A stretch of 64,000 bases of DNA from Nonlabens sp. (GTDB lineage Bacteria > Bacteroidota > Bacteroidia > Flavobacteriales > Flavobacteriaceae). The position numbers and the translations under genes are program-made. The stretch spans positions 248,001-312,000 of the forward strand of contig JAHDIQ010000002.1 in NCBI GenBank assembly GCA_020630715.1, in the 5' to 3' direction. The notes under the pieces were generated by a model. It was not told where the DNA came from. It saw only the letters and a list, made by a program, of their open reading frames with translations, and did not search any database. Below, piece by piece: positions 9,362 through 18,083 of this stretch (its first letter is position 1; each line of letters starts with the position of its first letter).

Positions 9362-11383
9362 ATGATGAATAAATTTCTATTATTACTATTAGTTCCTTTC
9401 TTAGCATTTGCTCAAATTCCACCTGGATACTATAACAGTGCAAATGGTTTGACAGGATATCCATTAAAAACAGAATTGAGTAACATCATCACTAACGGTT
9501 ATAGCGCTCAAAGTTATGGTTCCTTAATAACCCTTTACAATACATCAGATAATGATGAGTATTATGATAATGGTACGCAAACAAACACAATCATTGACAT
9601 GTATTCTGAAAATCCCACCGGTGCAGATCCTTATAACTGGACTATAGGAACTAGTTCTAATTGCGGTAATTTTAATAGTGAAGGTGATTGTTATAATAGA
9701 GAACATATTTTCCCGCAAGGCTTTTTTAGTCAGAATGAACCTATGCGCAGTGATGCGCACCACGTAATCCCTACAGATGGTTGGGTGAATGGTGGACGTA
9801 GTAATTTACCATTTGGTGAGGTAAATCCTAATGGTGTTTCTGTAACTACCTATATGAATGGAAGTAAAAAAGGTCCATCTATTACTACTGGATTTTCTGG
9901 TGATGTGTTTGAACCTTTAGATGAATTTAAAGGAGACATCGCTCGTATGCTGTTATACTTTGCAACTAGATACGAAAGCAATATTAATGACGCTGGATGG
10001 GACGCGCCTAATGCTAGTAATAATAATCCTAGAGATGGATCTAGTGATCAATTTTATGAGCAATGGTACATTGACTTATTGCTAGACTGGCATGCACAAG
10101 ATCCTGTTAGTCAAAAAGAAATAGATCGTAACAACGATATCTATGTACATCAAAATAACAGGAATCCATTTATAGATAATCCAGCTTATGTGACTATGAT
10201 ATGGACGGCTAGTAACAATCCTACAGGAAGGTTATTTGTAACACTAGATGACACTTTTGTGGATGTAGACATGGATGGTTTTGGTAGTGTAGGTGATCAA
10301 ATCACTTATACTTATAACATTAATAATATAGGAACTACAGATTTATTTAATATTACTGCAGTAGCAGATTTTGGGTCGTTTGCCATACCAGGACAAATTA
10401 CGCAACTAGATGCTGGAACTAATAGCACAGATTCTTTTGGAACCTTAACCTACACTTTAACCGCTGCAGATGTTGCTAGTGCTTGCGCTTGCGTTATCAA
10501 TAAAATTACCGTTACGGCAGATTTTAATGCAACGGGTACAAATGGTAGTTTTATAAAAGAAAGTGATGACCCTAATGATTTTGCAAATGTAGATGGCAAT
10601 GGAGATATGCTGCCAGATGATGATACGGTAACGACTTTTAACGTTGCAAATCCTTCTGGACTTGCTACAGATTTATTTATATCAGAGTATCTAGAAGGAT
10701 CTTCTAATAATAAGGCGATTGAGCTTGCAAACTATACCGGTAACCCGATCGATCTATCTAATTACAGTTTACAAGTTAGTTTTAACGGTAGCGGTAGCTG
10801 GTCTAATCCTTTAGCTTTAAGCGGTTCACTTGCAGATCAAGATGTTTACGTATTGGCTCGTGGTAATGCCACTACTGCAATTACTAGTGTTGCAGATCAA
10901 TTAGTAGGTAGCAGTGGTCCATTAGCGTTTAATGGTGACGACGCCGTAGGTTTATTTAAAAACGGCTTGTTATTAGATGTCGTAGGAACGCCCGTAAATA
11001 CAGGAGATTTTGCCAAAGATGAAACGCTTATCCGTAAGCCGGAAGTGAATAGTCCTAATACCACATTTGATAAACCAGGTGAATGGAATGTTCTAGGAAT
11101 CGATAATAGTTCTGATTTAGGAATGCATACCTTCTCACCTACTGCTAGTATAACTGCCGTAGATTTAGATAGCTTGCGATTGTATCCTAATCCATCCACA
11201 GGAATTGTTTTTATCTCTAATCCTGATCTAGTTGAGCGCCTTGTGATCTATGACGCAACTGGTAGGATATTGCAGCACATCACTGATGTTACTTCTAGAT
11301 TTGAATTGACACGATCAGGATTATACTTTGTACAACTTGTAAATGGATCTACTACTCGTACGGTAAAAATTGTGGTGCGATAA
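9362..11383 (+). CDS. secreted endonuclease I with LTD domain and T9SS sorting domain
   Basis: This 673-residue secreted nuclease has a signal peptide (MNKFLLLLLVPFLAFAQ) and an endonuclease I (EndA/NucM) catalytic domain at about 20-280. Key motifs are NREHIFP, DAHHVIPTDGWVNGGRSNLP and NNRNPFIDNP. A beta-sandwich segment at about 300-430 follows, then a lamin-tail domain at about 440-560 beginning DLFISEYLEG. The C-terminus has a type A T9SS sorting domain with LYPNPSTG and GLYFVQL. It probably degrades extracellular DNA or RNA for nutrients. It follows the methyltransferase by 37 bases with AAGGTG ahead of the ATG. Confidence 0.92.
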   Translation: MMNKFLLLLLVPFLAFAQIPPGYYNSANGLTGYPLKTELSNIITNGYSAQSYGSLITLYNTSDNDEYYDNGTQTNTIIDMYSENPTGADPYNWTIGTSSNCGNFNSEGDCYNREHIFPQGFFSQNEPMRSDAHHVIPTDGWVNGGRSNLPFGEVNPNGVSVTTYMNGSKKGPSITTGFSGDVFEPLDEFKGDIARMLLYFATRYESNINDAGWDAPNASNNNPRDGSSDQFYEQWYIDLLLDWHAQDPVSQKEIDRNNDIYVHQNNRNPFIDNPAYVTMIWTASNNPTGRLFVTLDDTFVDVDMDGFGSVGDQITYTYNINNIGTTDLFNITAVADFGSFAIPGQITQLDAGTNSTDSFGTLTYTLTAADVASACACVINKITVTADFNATGTNGSFIKESDDPNDFANVDGNGDMLPDDDTVTTFNVANPSGLATDLFISEYLEGSSNNKAIELANYTGNPIDLSNYSLQVSFNGSGSWSNPLALSGSLADQDVYVLARGNATTAITSVADQLVGSSGPLAFNGDDAVGLFKNGLLLDVVGTPVNTGDFAKDETLIRKPEVNSPNTTFDKPGEWNVLGIDNSSDLGMHTFSPTASITAVDLDSLRLYPNPSTGIVFISNPDLVERLVIYDATGRILQHITDVTSRFELTRSGLYFVQLVNGSTTRTVKIVVR

Positions 11384-11404
11384 TACATGGTGTTATTTTG
11401 TTAC

Positions 11405-11418
11405 GCTTTCGCGAAAGC
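11405..11418. repeat. palindrome GCTTTCGCGAAAGC, copy 4 (intergenic)
   Basis: Perfect copy 21 bases after the endonuclease stop. The symmetry extends further with TTAC before and GTAA after. Confidence 0.95.
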
Positions 11419-11533
11419 GTAATTCTCCTGACTTTTTAAAATTCATCAACCTTTACAGACTTCATTAGGTAATGCCTGTGGTGAATCTAGTAGAATTCCT
11501 ATATTCACAAGATTAATTTTAGGTATTCCTACC

Positions 11534-12757
11534 ATCAGAAAAAATGTATTTCTTATCGTTATAGGATTGTGGATGATTCCAGTTATGGCTCAAACTTATG
11601 GTTATGGAGCAGAATTGGGACTAGGACATAGCTTTGCTGCAAATAAGGATTTCCCAAATCGCAATGCGCAATCGCAATTATGGATGCACATGTATCGCAA
11701 CCATGAGAATGCAGTTAAGAACTGGCAATATTACTTAAGAAAACCGCAAATAGGACTAAGTCTAGGTCTTACAGATTATGGGAATGCAACTGTCCTAGGT
11801 AGGTCTATTACAGTCATGCCTTTCGTAAAGTTTCAACCGTTAAAAAACAAACGTTTCAACACCTATTTAGGATTAGGAAGCTCTTATTTTACCACGTCTT
11901 TTGATCCTGTAAACAACCCATTAAATAGAGCTATAACTACAGACTTTACATGGACTTTTAGAGGCCAAATCAATTATCAAATCTTTGCTTATAAAGAATG
12001 GCATTTTGATGCTGGACTCAGTATCGTGCATCATTCTAATGGTCATACCAGTTTACCTAACAACGGTTTAAACTCTATTATAGGTACCGTTACTGCTCAA
12101 TTCCTTCCTAAACAAACTAGCGCAACAACCACAAGCCCATCTTTTACCAGCTCTAAACATTTCTACTTTAGTGCATTCAGTGGTTTAGGCTATAATGTGC
12201 TTTACGACGATCCTTATTTCAATCAGAAAAAACAGGTTTACACTATAGGTGGTGAATATGGTAAAATCTACAATCGCACCTGGAAACTAGGAATAGGAGC
12301 TTTTTACAGATTTTATGAGCATTATTATGACTATATCACTGATGGCGAGTTTTTAGTTAGAGAAGGAAATCGGTTTGAAGAACTTACCGTAAATCCTTTT
12401 AACAACGCTACGACCTTAGGAGTTTATGTAAAAGGTGAGCTACTATTAGATCATATAGGAATCGAACTTTCTATAGGTGCAAATATTTATAAACCAGCTT
12501 ATAAAATCGATTATACGATTAATGAAGGTTGGGAGAATCCGCCAAGGGAATTTCCTGATTTCTGGCAATTTGGTGAGTTAGATTCTGGTTACACGATACG
12601 ACATATTATTAATTCTAGATTAGGTATTAATTATTATCCGCTAGGAACTGATGCTTATCGCAAACACAACTTTTATGCAGGTGCGCATATTAATGCTAAT
12701 TACGGCCGTGCCGATTTTACCGAGTTGCGATTAGGTTATGTTTATGAAATAGAGTGA
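11534..12757 (+). CDS. acyloxyacyl hydrolase / lipid A 3-O-deacylase-like (PagL family) with non-canonical start
   Basis: The mature part is an outer-membrane beta-barrel of about 390 residues. It carries HHSNGHTSLPNNG, matching the His-Ser-Asn catalytic signature of PagL-type lipid A deacylases. An in-frame signal peptide, RKNVFLIVIGLWMIPVMAQ, is complete, but no ATG, GTG or TTG precedes it. The first conventional starts (TTG 11567, ATG 11573) fall inside the signal peptide. I placed the start at the in-frame ATC at 11534; ATT at 11525 is an alternative. Either a rare initiator is used or the start codon has been lost. Confidence 0.75.
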   Translation: MRKNVFLIVIGLWMIPVMAQTYGYGAELGLGHSFAANKDFPNRNAQSQLWMHMYRNHENAVKNWQYYLRKPQIGLSLGLTDYGNATVLGRSITVMPFVKFQPLKNKRFNTYLGLGSSYFTTSFDPVNNPLNRAITTDFTWTFRGQINYQIFAYKEWHFDAGLSIVHHSNGHTSLPNNGLNSIIGTVTAQFLPKQTSATTTSPSFTSSKHFYFSAFSGLGYNVLYDDPYFNQKKQVYTIGGEYGKIYNRTWKLGIGAFYRFYEHYYDYITDGEFLVREGNRFEELTVNPFNNATTLGVYVKGELLLDHIGIELSIGANIYKPAYKIDYTINEGWENPPREFPDFWQFGELDSGYTIRHIINSRLGINYYPLGTDAYRKHNFYAGAHINANYGRADFTELRLGYVYEIE

Positions 12758-12763
12758 GATCAT

Positions 12764-12900
12764 ATCTCGACAATTCGACATGCTCAGTGAGACGCTATCG
12801 CTCCATCTCGACTGTCGCTCCATCTCGACTGTCGCTCGATGTTCGCTTAGGCAGAATATTCCAGTTCGAGCGAAAGCGATATGTTGAGTTTACCGAAACG
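12764..12900. repeat. left repeat cluster of the GIY-YIG island
   Basis: This non-coding stretch holds several copies of the module CTCGACTGTCGCTC and a relative of the TTCGACAnGCTCAG repeat. It includes the left copy (12818-12872) of a 55-bp sequence repeated exactly at 13814-13868. The open frame through here is an accident of the repeats. Confidence 0.85.
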
Positions 12901-13313
12901 TCGAGAACGGTCTATGTTTTTCTATACCTCAGTTTCTTAGGAACATATTCTGATGATGCAAAAGCACTAAAGCCGGACGCTCAATAATGCTACTCAATTC
13001 CAGTTCGAGCGAAAGTCGAGAACGGTCTATGTTTTTCTACACCTCAGTTTCTTAGGAACACATTCTGATAATGCAAATGCTCTAAAGCCGGACGCTCAAT
13101 AATGCTACTCAATTCCAGTTCGAGCGAAAGTCGAGAACGGTCTATGTTTTTCTACACCTCAGTTTCTTAGGAACACATTCTGATAATGCAAATGCTCTAA
13201 AGCCGGACGCTCAATAATGCTACTCAATTCCAGTTCGAGCGAAAGTCGAGAACGGTCTATGTTTTTCTACACCTCAGTTTCTTAGGAACATATTCTGATG
13301 ATGCAAAAGCACT
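12901..13313. repeat. 115-bp tandem repeat, about 3.6 copies
   Basis: The unit begins TCGAGAACGGTCTATGTTTT and starts at 12901, 13016, 13131 and 13246, exactly 115 bases apart. Copies 2 and 3 are almost identical. Copies 1 and 4 share variant bases (CATATTCTGATGATGC). The last partial copy runs into the 3' end of the GIY-YIG gene. Confidence 0.93.
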
Positions 13314-13610
13314 CGTGCTATCATTCTGACAGGACGCTAGCCACTTTAATCGGTCAAAATCACCATTTGCTAGTGCTAATTTTTTAGCTTTTGACCAGCG
13401 TTTAATTCTCCTTTCATAATGTAAGGCTTGAAAGACGTCATTAAACACTTCGTGAAATAGGAGTTTAACAGGTCTTCGTTTGTAGGTGAATGCCTTTTTA
13501 TACTTCCCTGATTGGTGTTCTTCTAGCCTGCGCTCGATGTCTGTAGTGAAACCTGTGTATAATAGATCATCATTGCATTTTAAGATGTAGACGTAGAATT
13601 GATAGTTCAT
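13257..13610 (-). CDS. small GIY-YIG nuclease domain protein
   Basis: This 117-residue protein carries a GIY-YIG endonuclease-like fold (UPF0213/YhbQ type). The motif pair is YVYILKC and LLYTGFT, followed by DIERRLEEH and HYERRIKRWSKAKK. The core of about 85-90 residues matches the usual family length. The last 20 or so residues are encoded by the final copy of the 115-bp tandem repeat and are probably not conserved. It stands alone between two repeat arrays and 55-bp direct repeats, which suggests that it spreads with, or acts on, these repeats. That role is inference. Confidence 0.85.
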   Translation of the reverse strand: MNYQFYVYILKCNDDLLYTGFTTDIERRLEEHQSGKYKKAFTYKRRPVKLLFHEVFNDVFQALHYERRIKRWSKAKKLALANGDFDRLKWLASCQNDSTSAFASSEYVPKKLRCRKT

Positions 13611-13651
13611 GAGTGGAATTTAGGGGTTTTTAATGACATTGACCATATCTC

Positions 13652-13795
13652 GACTGTCGCTCGATATTAGAATGGATCAACATCTTTGACTATCGCTCGA
13701 TATTAGAATGGATCAACATCTTTGACTGTCGCTCGATATTAGAATGGATCAAAATATTTGACTGTCGCTCGATGTTAGTAATTATAAACAAACTT
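13652..13795. repeat. 36-bp tandem repeat, 3 full copies plus a partial one
   Basis: The unit begins GACTGTCGCTCGATATTAG; copies start at 13652, 13688, 13724 and 13760, exactly 36 bases apart. There are no unique spacers, so this is not a CRISPR array. Confidence 0.92.
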
Positions 13796-13813
13796 AATTA
13801 ATAACGGCTATCG

Positions 13814-13868
13814 CTCCATCTCGACTGTCGCTCGATGTTCGCTTAGGCAGAATATTCCAGTTCGAGCG
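13814..13868. repeat. right copy of 55-bp direct repeat flanking the GIY-YIG gene
   Basis: These 55 bases are identical and in the same orientation to 12818-12872. Similarity continues for about 25 more bases with changes. The pair encloses about 940 bases containing both tandem arrays and the nuclease gene. Confidence 0.9.
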
Positions 13869-13973
13869 GAAGTCAAGAACGGTCTGTGTTGATGTAAAGT
13901 AAAAACACTGATGACATTTTCACGTTGCTTCATCAGATTGCCACGTCGCGCGCTCCTCGCAATATGCAATAAG

Positions 13974-14067
13974 AACTTGTTTGATATCGTGTTAAAAAGA
14001 CCGTTAATAATTACGCTTTCGTACCGCAACGTGTGCGGCATAAACTTGTTTGATATCGTGTTAAAAA
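13974..14067. repeat. 25-bp direct repeat pair before purL
   Basis: A 25-base sequence starting AACTTGTTTGATATCG occurs at 13974-13998 and again at 14043-14067, 69 bases apart. Only the second copy is followed by a matching arm that makes a hairpin. Confidence 0.85.
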
Positions 14068-14083
14068 CACGATGATCAAACAA
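14046..14083. repeat. long hairpin upstream of purL
   Basis: TTGTTTGAT plus ATCGTGTT pairs with AACACGAT plus ATCAAACAA around a loop of three A, with one bulged G at 14074. That is 17 base pairs. No T-run follows on either strand, so it is not a standard terminator. It may be the end of a small mobile repeat or a regulatory structure. Confidence 0.7.
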
Positions 14084-14116
14084 AGTGAAATCAAGTCAAT
14101 CCTAGTCATAAAAAAG

Positions 14117-14124
14117 TATCTTTG
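14117..14124 (+). promoter_or_regulatory. -7 promoter box of purL
   Basis: TATCTTTG lies 23 bases before the purL ATG, just downstream of the hairpin. Confidence 0.55.
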
Positions 14125-14147
14125 TAACTAGCTTTAAAACGCTCACA

Positions 14148-17100
14148 ATGATCCATTTTTTCGGCGATGCAGGTACTAAGGTATATGCAGTTCAAACACA
14201 GCAAGAATTATCACAAGAAGACCTTTCTAAACTTATCTGGTTGCTAGGCGATGTGCCTAGAATTGAGGCAGATGCAATACCTGGAACATTTACTGGTCCA
14301 CGTGCAACTACCATAACGCCATGGTCTACAAATGCTGTAGAGATTACCCAAAACATGCAAATCAATGGTGTACAGCGTATTGAAGAATTCAACTGTTGTA
14401 AACCTGATGCTCACTATGACCAGATGCTACTGGTTAAAGTAGATGGACTGGATCAATCCCAATTTGACATCAACGTATCACCAGACGACATTCTAGAAAT
14501 TGAAGACATTGCGGCTTATAACATGCAAGAAGGTCTTGCGCTGAGTGATGACGAAATTGATTACCTCATCACCTTATCAGAAAAACTAGGACGTAAATTA
14601 ACAGACAGTGAGGTTTTTGGCTTTTCACAAGTGAATTCAGAGCATTGCCGTCATAAGATCTTTAATGGAACTTTTATCATAGATGGTGAAGAACAACCTA
14701 CATCGCTTTTTAAACTGATTAAAGAAACGAGCAAGCAACATCCTAACGAGATCGTTAGTGCGTACAGTGATAACGTGGCATTTGTAAACGGTCCAGAAGC
14801 CGAGCAATTTGCGCCAGCTAGTGCAGATCAACCTGATGTATATCAAACGTCGCTTTTTGACAGTGTGATTTCCCTAAAAGCCGAAACACACAACTTCCCT
14901 ACTACCGTGGAACCTTTTAATGGTGCAGCAACTGGATCTGGCGGAGAAATACGCGATCGCCTCGCTGGTGGACAAGGCTCACTACCACTAGCAGGAACAG
15001 CGGTGTACATGACTAGTTACTCTAGATTAAATGATCAACGTCCATGGGAAAAAGCCTTTAAAGCTAGAGAATGGTTGTATCAAACGCCATTAGATATTTT
15101 AATAAAAGCTAGTAATGGTGCTAGTGATTTTGGAAACAAATTTGGCCAGCCACTCATTACAGGATCTGTATTGACTTTTGAACATGATGAACATAATGAT
15201 GCCGCTTTGCACGCAAATGTCACCTCGAGCCCTTCGACAAGCTCAGGAGAGTCCGCAGTCGATAGGTCTCAGAGCGAAGGAGAGAATGCCACGTCGCAAG
15301 CTCCTCGTTACCTAGGTTTTGACAAAGTAATCATGCAAGCTGGTGGAATAGGTTATGGTAAAAAAGATCAAGCCTTAAAGAAAACACCAGATGCTGGCGA
15401 TGATATCATCGTTATGGGTGGTGATAACTACCGCATAGGAATGGGTGGCGCTGCGGTAAGTAGCGCAGACACTGGTTCTATGGATAGCGGTATAGAACTC
15501 AACGCCGTACAACGTTCTAATCCAGAAATGCAAAAACGCGCTGCAAATGCCATACGTGGTATGGTAGAAAGCAATAACAATCCTATAAAATCCATTCACG
15601 ATCACGGCGCTGGCGGACACTTAAACTGTCTATCAGAACTAGTAGAAGAAACGGGTGGCGTTATTAACGTAGATGCCTTACCTGTAGGAGATCCTACCCT
15701 ATCACGCAAAGAACTGATAGGTAATGAATCCCAAGAACGTATGGGACTGGTCATGGAACCTAAGGATACACCTATGCTAGAACGTATCGCACAACGCGAG
15801 CGTGCACCATTATATAAAGTAGGAACGGTAACAGGTGATAACAAATTTGTTTTTAGCGAGAAAGATGGACGCAGTCCTATGGATCTAGCGCTAGAAGACA
15901 TGTTTGGCAGTAGTCCTAAAACCATCATGGATGATCAGACCATTGACAGACTATACGATGCGGTGCCTTATGATGGTAAAGATTTTAAACTCTATTTATA
16001 TAACGTATTACGCCTAGAGGCCGTTGCCTGTAAAGACTGGCTTACTAATAAGGTAGACCGTTGCGTCACCGGTCGTGTTGCAAAACAACAAACCTGTGGT
16101 GAATTACAGCTACCGTTAAATAACGTAGGTGTTATGGCGATGGATTATAACGGTAAGAATGGAATAGCGACTACTATAGGTCACGCACCAGTAGCAGCCT
16201 TAATAGATCCAGCAGCTGGTTCTCGCAATGCGATTGCAGAAGCGCTGACTAATCTGGTTTTTGCACCGCTGGAAAAAGGACTAGCTGGCGTGAGTTTAAG
16301 CGCTAACTGGATGTGGCCGTGTAATAATCCAGGAGAAGATGTCCGACTATATAATGCTGTAAAAGCAGTGAGTGATTTTGCTATTGAATTAGGTATCAAT
16401 GTTCCTACAGGTAAGGATAGCCTGAGTATGAAGCAAAAATATCCAGATAAAGATGTACTATCGCCAGGTACCGTGATCATTAGTACGGTAGGATCTTGTG
16501 ATGCTATTTCTAAGGTAGTAGAACCAGTACTGCAACGCAATGAAAATGCGCCTATTTACTACATTAACATGAGTGGCGACGATCATAAATTAGGTGGTTC
16601 CAGCTTTGCTCAAACACAAAATAAAATAGGTGCAGCGTGCCCTACGATTGTGGATAGTGCCGCTTTCGCGAAAGCGTGGACAACAATACAATCATTGATA
16701 AAAAGTGGCAAAGTGCTAGCCGGACATGATGTTGCCAGTGGTGGATTAATCACGACATTATTAGAAATGTGTTTCCCATCACTAGGCGTAGGAATGGAAC
16801 TGGATCTAGCCGCAATAGGTGACGATATGGTCAAAATATTATTTGCAGAAAACGCAGGTATCGTACTCCAAGTAACAGATGACAGCGTAGCCACCGAATT
16901 AACAGCTACCGGAATCCCATTTTTCAAGATAGGAACCGCGATAGATGAAGCCGTGCTAGATATCAATGACTTTACCATAGACGTGGATGATATGCGCGAT
17001 GTATGGTATGAAACCTCGCATTTACTAGATCAAAAACAATCGTTTAATGGTCTGGCAGATGAACGCCTAGTAAATTATGTAGAACAACCGCTAGAATTCA

Positions 17101-17900
17101 AATTACCATCACATTTTACGGGTAAACTACCAGAAATACCTCAAAAACGCATCAAAGCAGCCGTAATACGAGAAAAAGGAAGCAACAGCGAGCGCGAGAT
17201 GGCACGAGCGATGTACCTCGCCGGATTTGAAGTGGTAGACGTTCACATGACCGATTTAATTAGCGGTCGTGAAACCCTAGAAGACGTACAATTTATCGCC
17301 GCCGTAGGTGGATTTTCTAACAGTGATGTGCTAGGAAGTGCCAAAGGCTGGGCTGGTGCTTTTAAATACAATGAGAAAGCAAATACGGCATTGAACAACT
17401 TTTTTGCCAGACCAGATACGATGAGTTTAGGCGTTTGTAACGGTTGCCAGTTATTTATAGAATTAGGATTAATCCATCCAGATCACGACCAGAAGCCAAA
17501 AATGCTGCACAACGACAGTGGAAAGTTTGAATGTAATTTCACCAGTGTTACTATAGCTGCAAATAATAGCATCATGTTATCCTCACTAGCAGGAAGCACG
17601 CTAGGAATATGGGCCGCACACGGCGAAGGTAAATTCCATTTACCTAAAGCGCGCAGCGCTTACCAGATTCCAGCCACTTATGGTTATGACAGCTATCCAG
17701 CAAATCCTAATGGATCTGACTACAACGCTGCAATGTTAAACAGTGAAGATGGACGTCACCTAGTGATGATGCCGCATTTAGAACGCTCTACATTCCCATG
17801 GAACTGGGCGCACTACCCTAGCGATCGCCAGGATGATGCGGTAACGCCATGGCTAGAAGCATTTGTAAATGCTAGAGTGTGGTGTGAAGAGCAATCTTAG
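14148..17900 (+). CDS. purL: phosphoribosylformylglycinamidine synthase, large fused form
   Basis: This 1250-residue enzyme makes FGAM from FGAR, glutamine and ATP in de novo purine synthesis. It is the single-chain form: an N-terminal PurS-like part, linker, two AIRS-type domains (GFSQVNSEHCRHKIFNG, MGGAAVSSADTG, PTGKDSLSMK) and a C-terminal glutaminase domain. The glutaminase nucleophile is the Cys of LGVCNGCQLF near residue 1096, with MPHLERSTFPW as the His/Glu region. About 27 residues (about 359-385, rich in Ser, Gly and Glu) come from a dispersed repeat at 15224-15302 inserted in frame before FDKVIMQAGGIGYG. A palindrome at 16662-16675 adds AFAKA. A terminator follows. Confidence 0.96.
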   Translation: MIHFFGDAGTKVYAVQTQQELSQEDLSKLIWLLGDVPRIEADAIPGTFTGPRATTITPWSTNAVEITQNMQINGVQRIEEFNCCKPDAHYDQMLLVKVDGLDQSQFDINVSPDDILEIEDIAAYNMQEGLALSDDEIDYLITLSEKLGRKLTDSEVFGFSQVNSEHCRHKIFNGTFIIDGEEQPTSLFKLIKETSKQHPNEIVSAYSDNVAFVNGPEAEQFAPASADQPDVYQTSLFDSVISLKAETHNFPTTVEPFNGAATGSGGEIRDRLAGGQGSLPLAGTAVYMTSYSRLNDQRPWEKAFKAREWLYQTPLDILIKASNGASDFGNKFGQPLITGSVLTFEHDEHNDAALHANVTSSPSTSSGESAVDRSQSEGENATSQAPRYLGFDKVIMQAGGIGYGKKDQALKKTPDAGDDIIVMGGDNYRIGMGGAAVSSADTGSMDSGIELNAVQRSNPEMQKRAANAIRGMVESNNNPIKSIHDHGAGGHLNCLSELVEETGGVINVDALPVGDPTLSRKELIGNESQERMGLVMEPKDTPMLERIAQRERAPLYKVGTVTGDNKFVFSEKDGRSPMDLALEDMFGSSPKTIMDDQTIDRLYDAVPYDGKDFKLYLYNVLRLEAVACKDWLTNKVDRCVTGRVAKQQTCGELQLPLNNVGVMAMDYNGKNGIATTIGHAPVAALIDPAAGSRNAIAEALTNLVFAPLEKGLAGVSLSANWMWPCNNPGEDVRLYNAVKAVSDFAIELGINVPTGKDSLSMKQKYPDKDVLSPGTVIISTVGSCDAISKVVEPVLQRNENAPIYYINMSGDDHKLGGSSFAQTQNKIGAACPTIVDSAAFAKAWTTIQSLIKSGKVLAGHDVASGGLITTLLEMCFPSLGVGMELDLAAIGDDMVKILFAENAGIVLQVTDDSVATELTATGIPFFKIGTAIDEAVLDINDFTIDVDDMRDVWYETSHLLDQKQSFNGLADERLVNYVEQPLEFKLPSHFTGKLPEIPQKRIKAAVIREKGSNSEREMARAMYLAGFEVVDVHMTDLISGRETLEDVQFIAAVGGFSNSDVLGSAKGWAGAFKYNEKANTALNNFFARPDTMSLGVCNGCQLFIELGLIHPDHDQKPKMLHNDSGKFECNFTSVTIAANNSIMLSSLAGSTLGIWAAHGEGKFHLPKARSAYQIPATYGYDSYPANPNGSDYNAAMLNSEDGRHLVMMPHLERSTFPWNWAHYPSDRQDDAVTPWLEAFVNARVWCEEQS
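15224..15302. repeat. dispersed repeat fragment inside purL
   Basis: This stretch contains CCTTCGACAAGCTCAGGAG, a relative of the repeat modules at 12770-12790 and 38002-38037. It encodes low-complexity residues absent from the usual PurL pattern and keeps the frame. Confidence 0.75.
16662..16675. repeat. palindrome GCTTTCGCGAAAGC, copy 5 (in purL)
   Basis: Perfect copy in purL, read in frame as AFAKA. Confidence 0.95.
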
Positions 17901-17926
17901 GATATCTACAGTTTTGTTTATAACGT

Positions 17927-17956
17927 AAAAAAATACCCCATTTGGGGTATTTTTTA
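17927..17956 (+). terminator. rho-independent terminator after purL
   Basis: TACCCCA pairs with TGGGGTA around a TT loop, flanked by a run of A before and six T after. It can work both ways and isolates purL from the defence genes. Confidence 0.9.
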
Positions 17957-18083
17957 TGGGGTAAGGTTTTTGTAGATTGTAGAAATTAATATGGGTTGTA
18001 TTTATTCTTAGAAGGCGTTTCTAATTTGCGAGAAACGAGCTATATGCAAGAAACTTGTCAAAAATTAAAACCAAAAGAAAAAA

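Noticed and set aside
12754-12987. Open frame through the left repeat cluster
   Set aside because: It is composed of repeat modules and part of the 115-bp unit, with no protein-like pattern or ribosome binding site.
13652-13795. 36-bp repeats as a possible CRISPR array
   Set aside because: Units are directly adjacent without spacers and there are no cas genes in the window.
13808-14083. Minus-strand open frame before purL
   Set aside because: It is built from the 25-bp direct repeat (NTISNKF twice) and repeat modules; not a gene.
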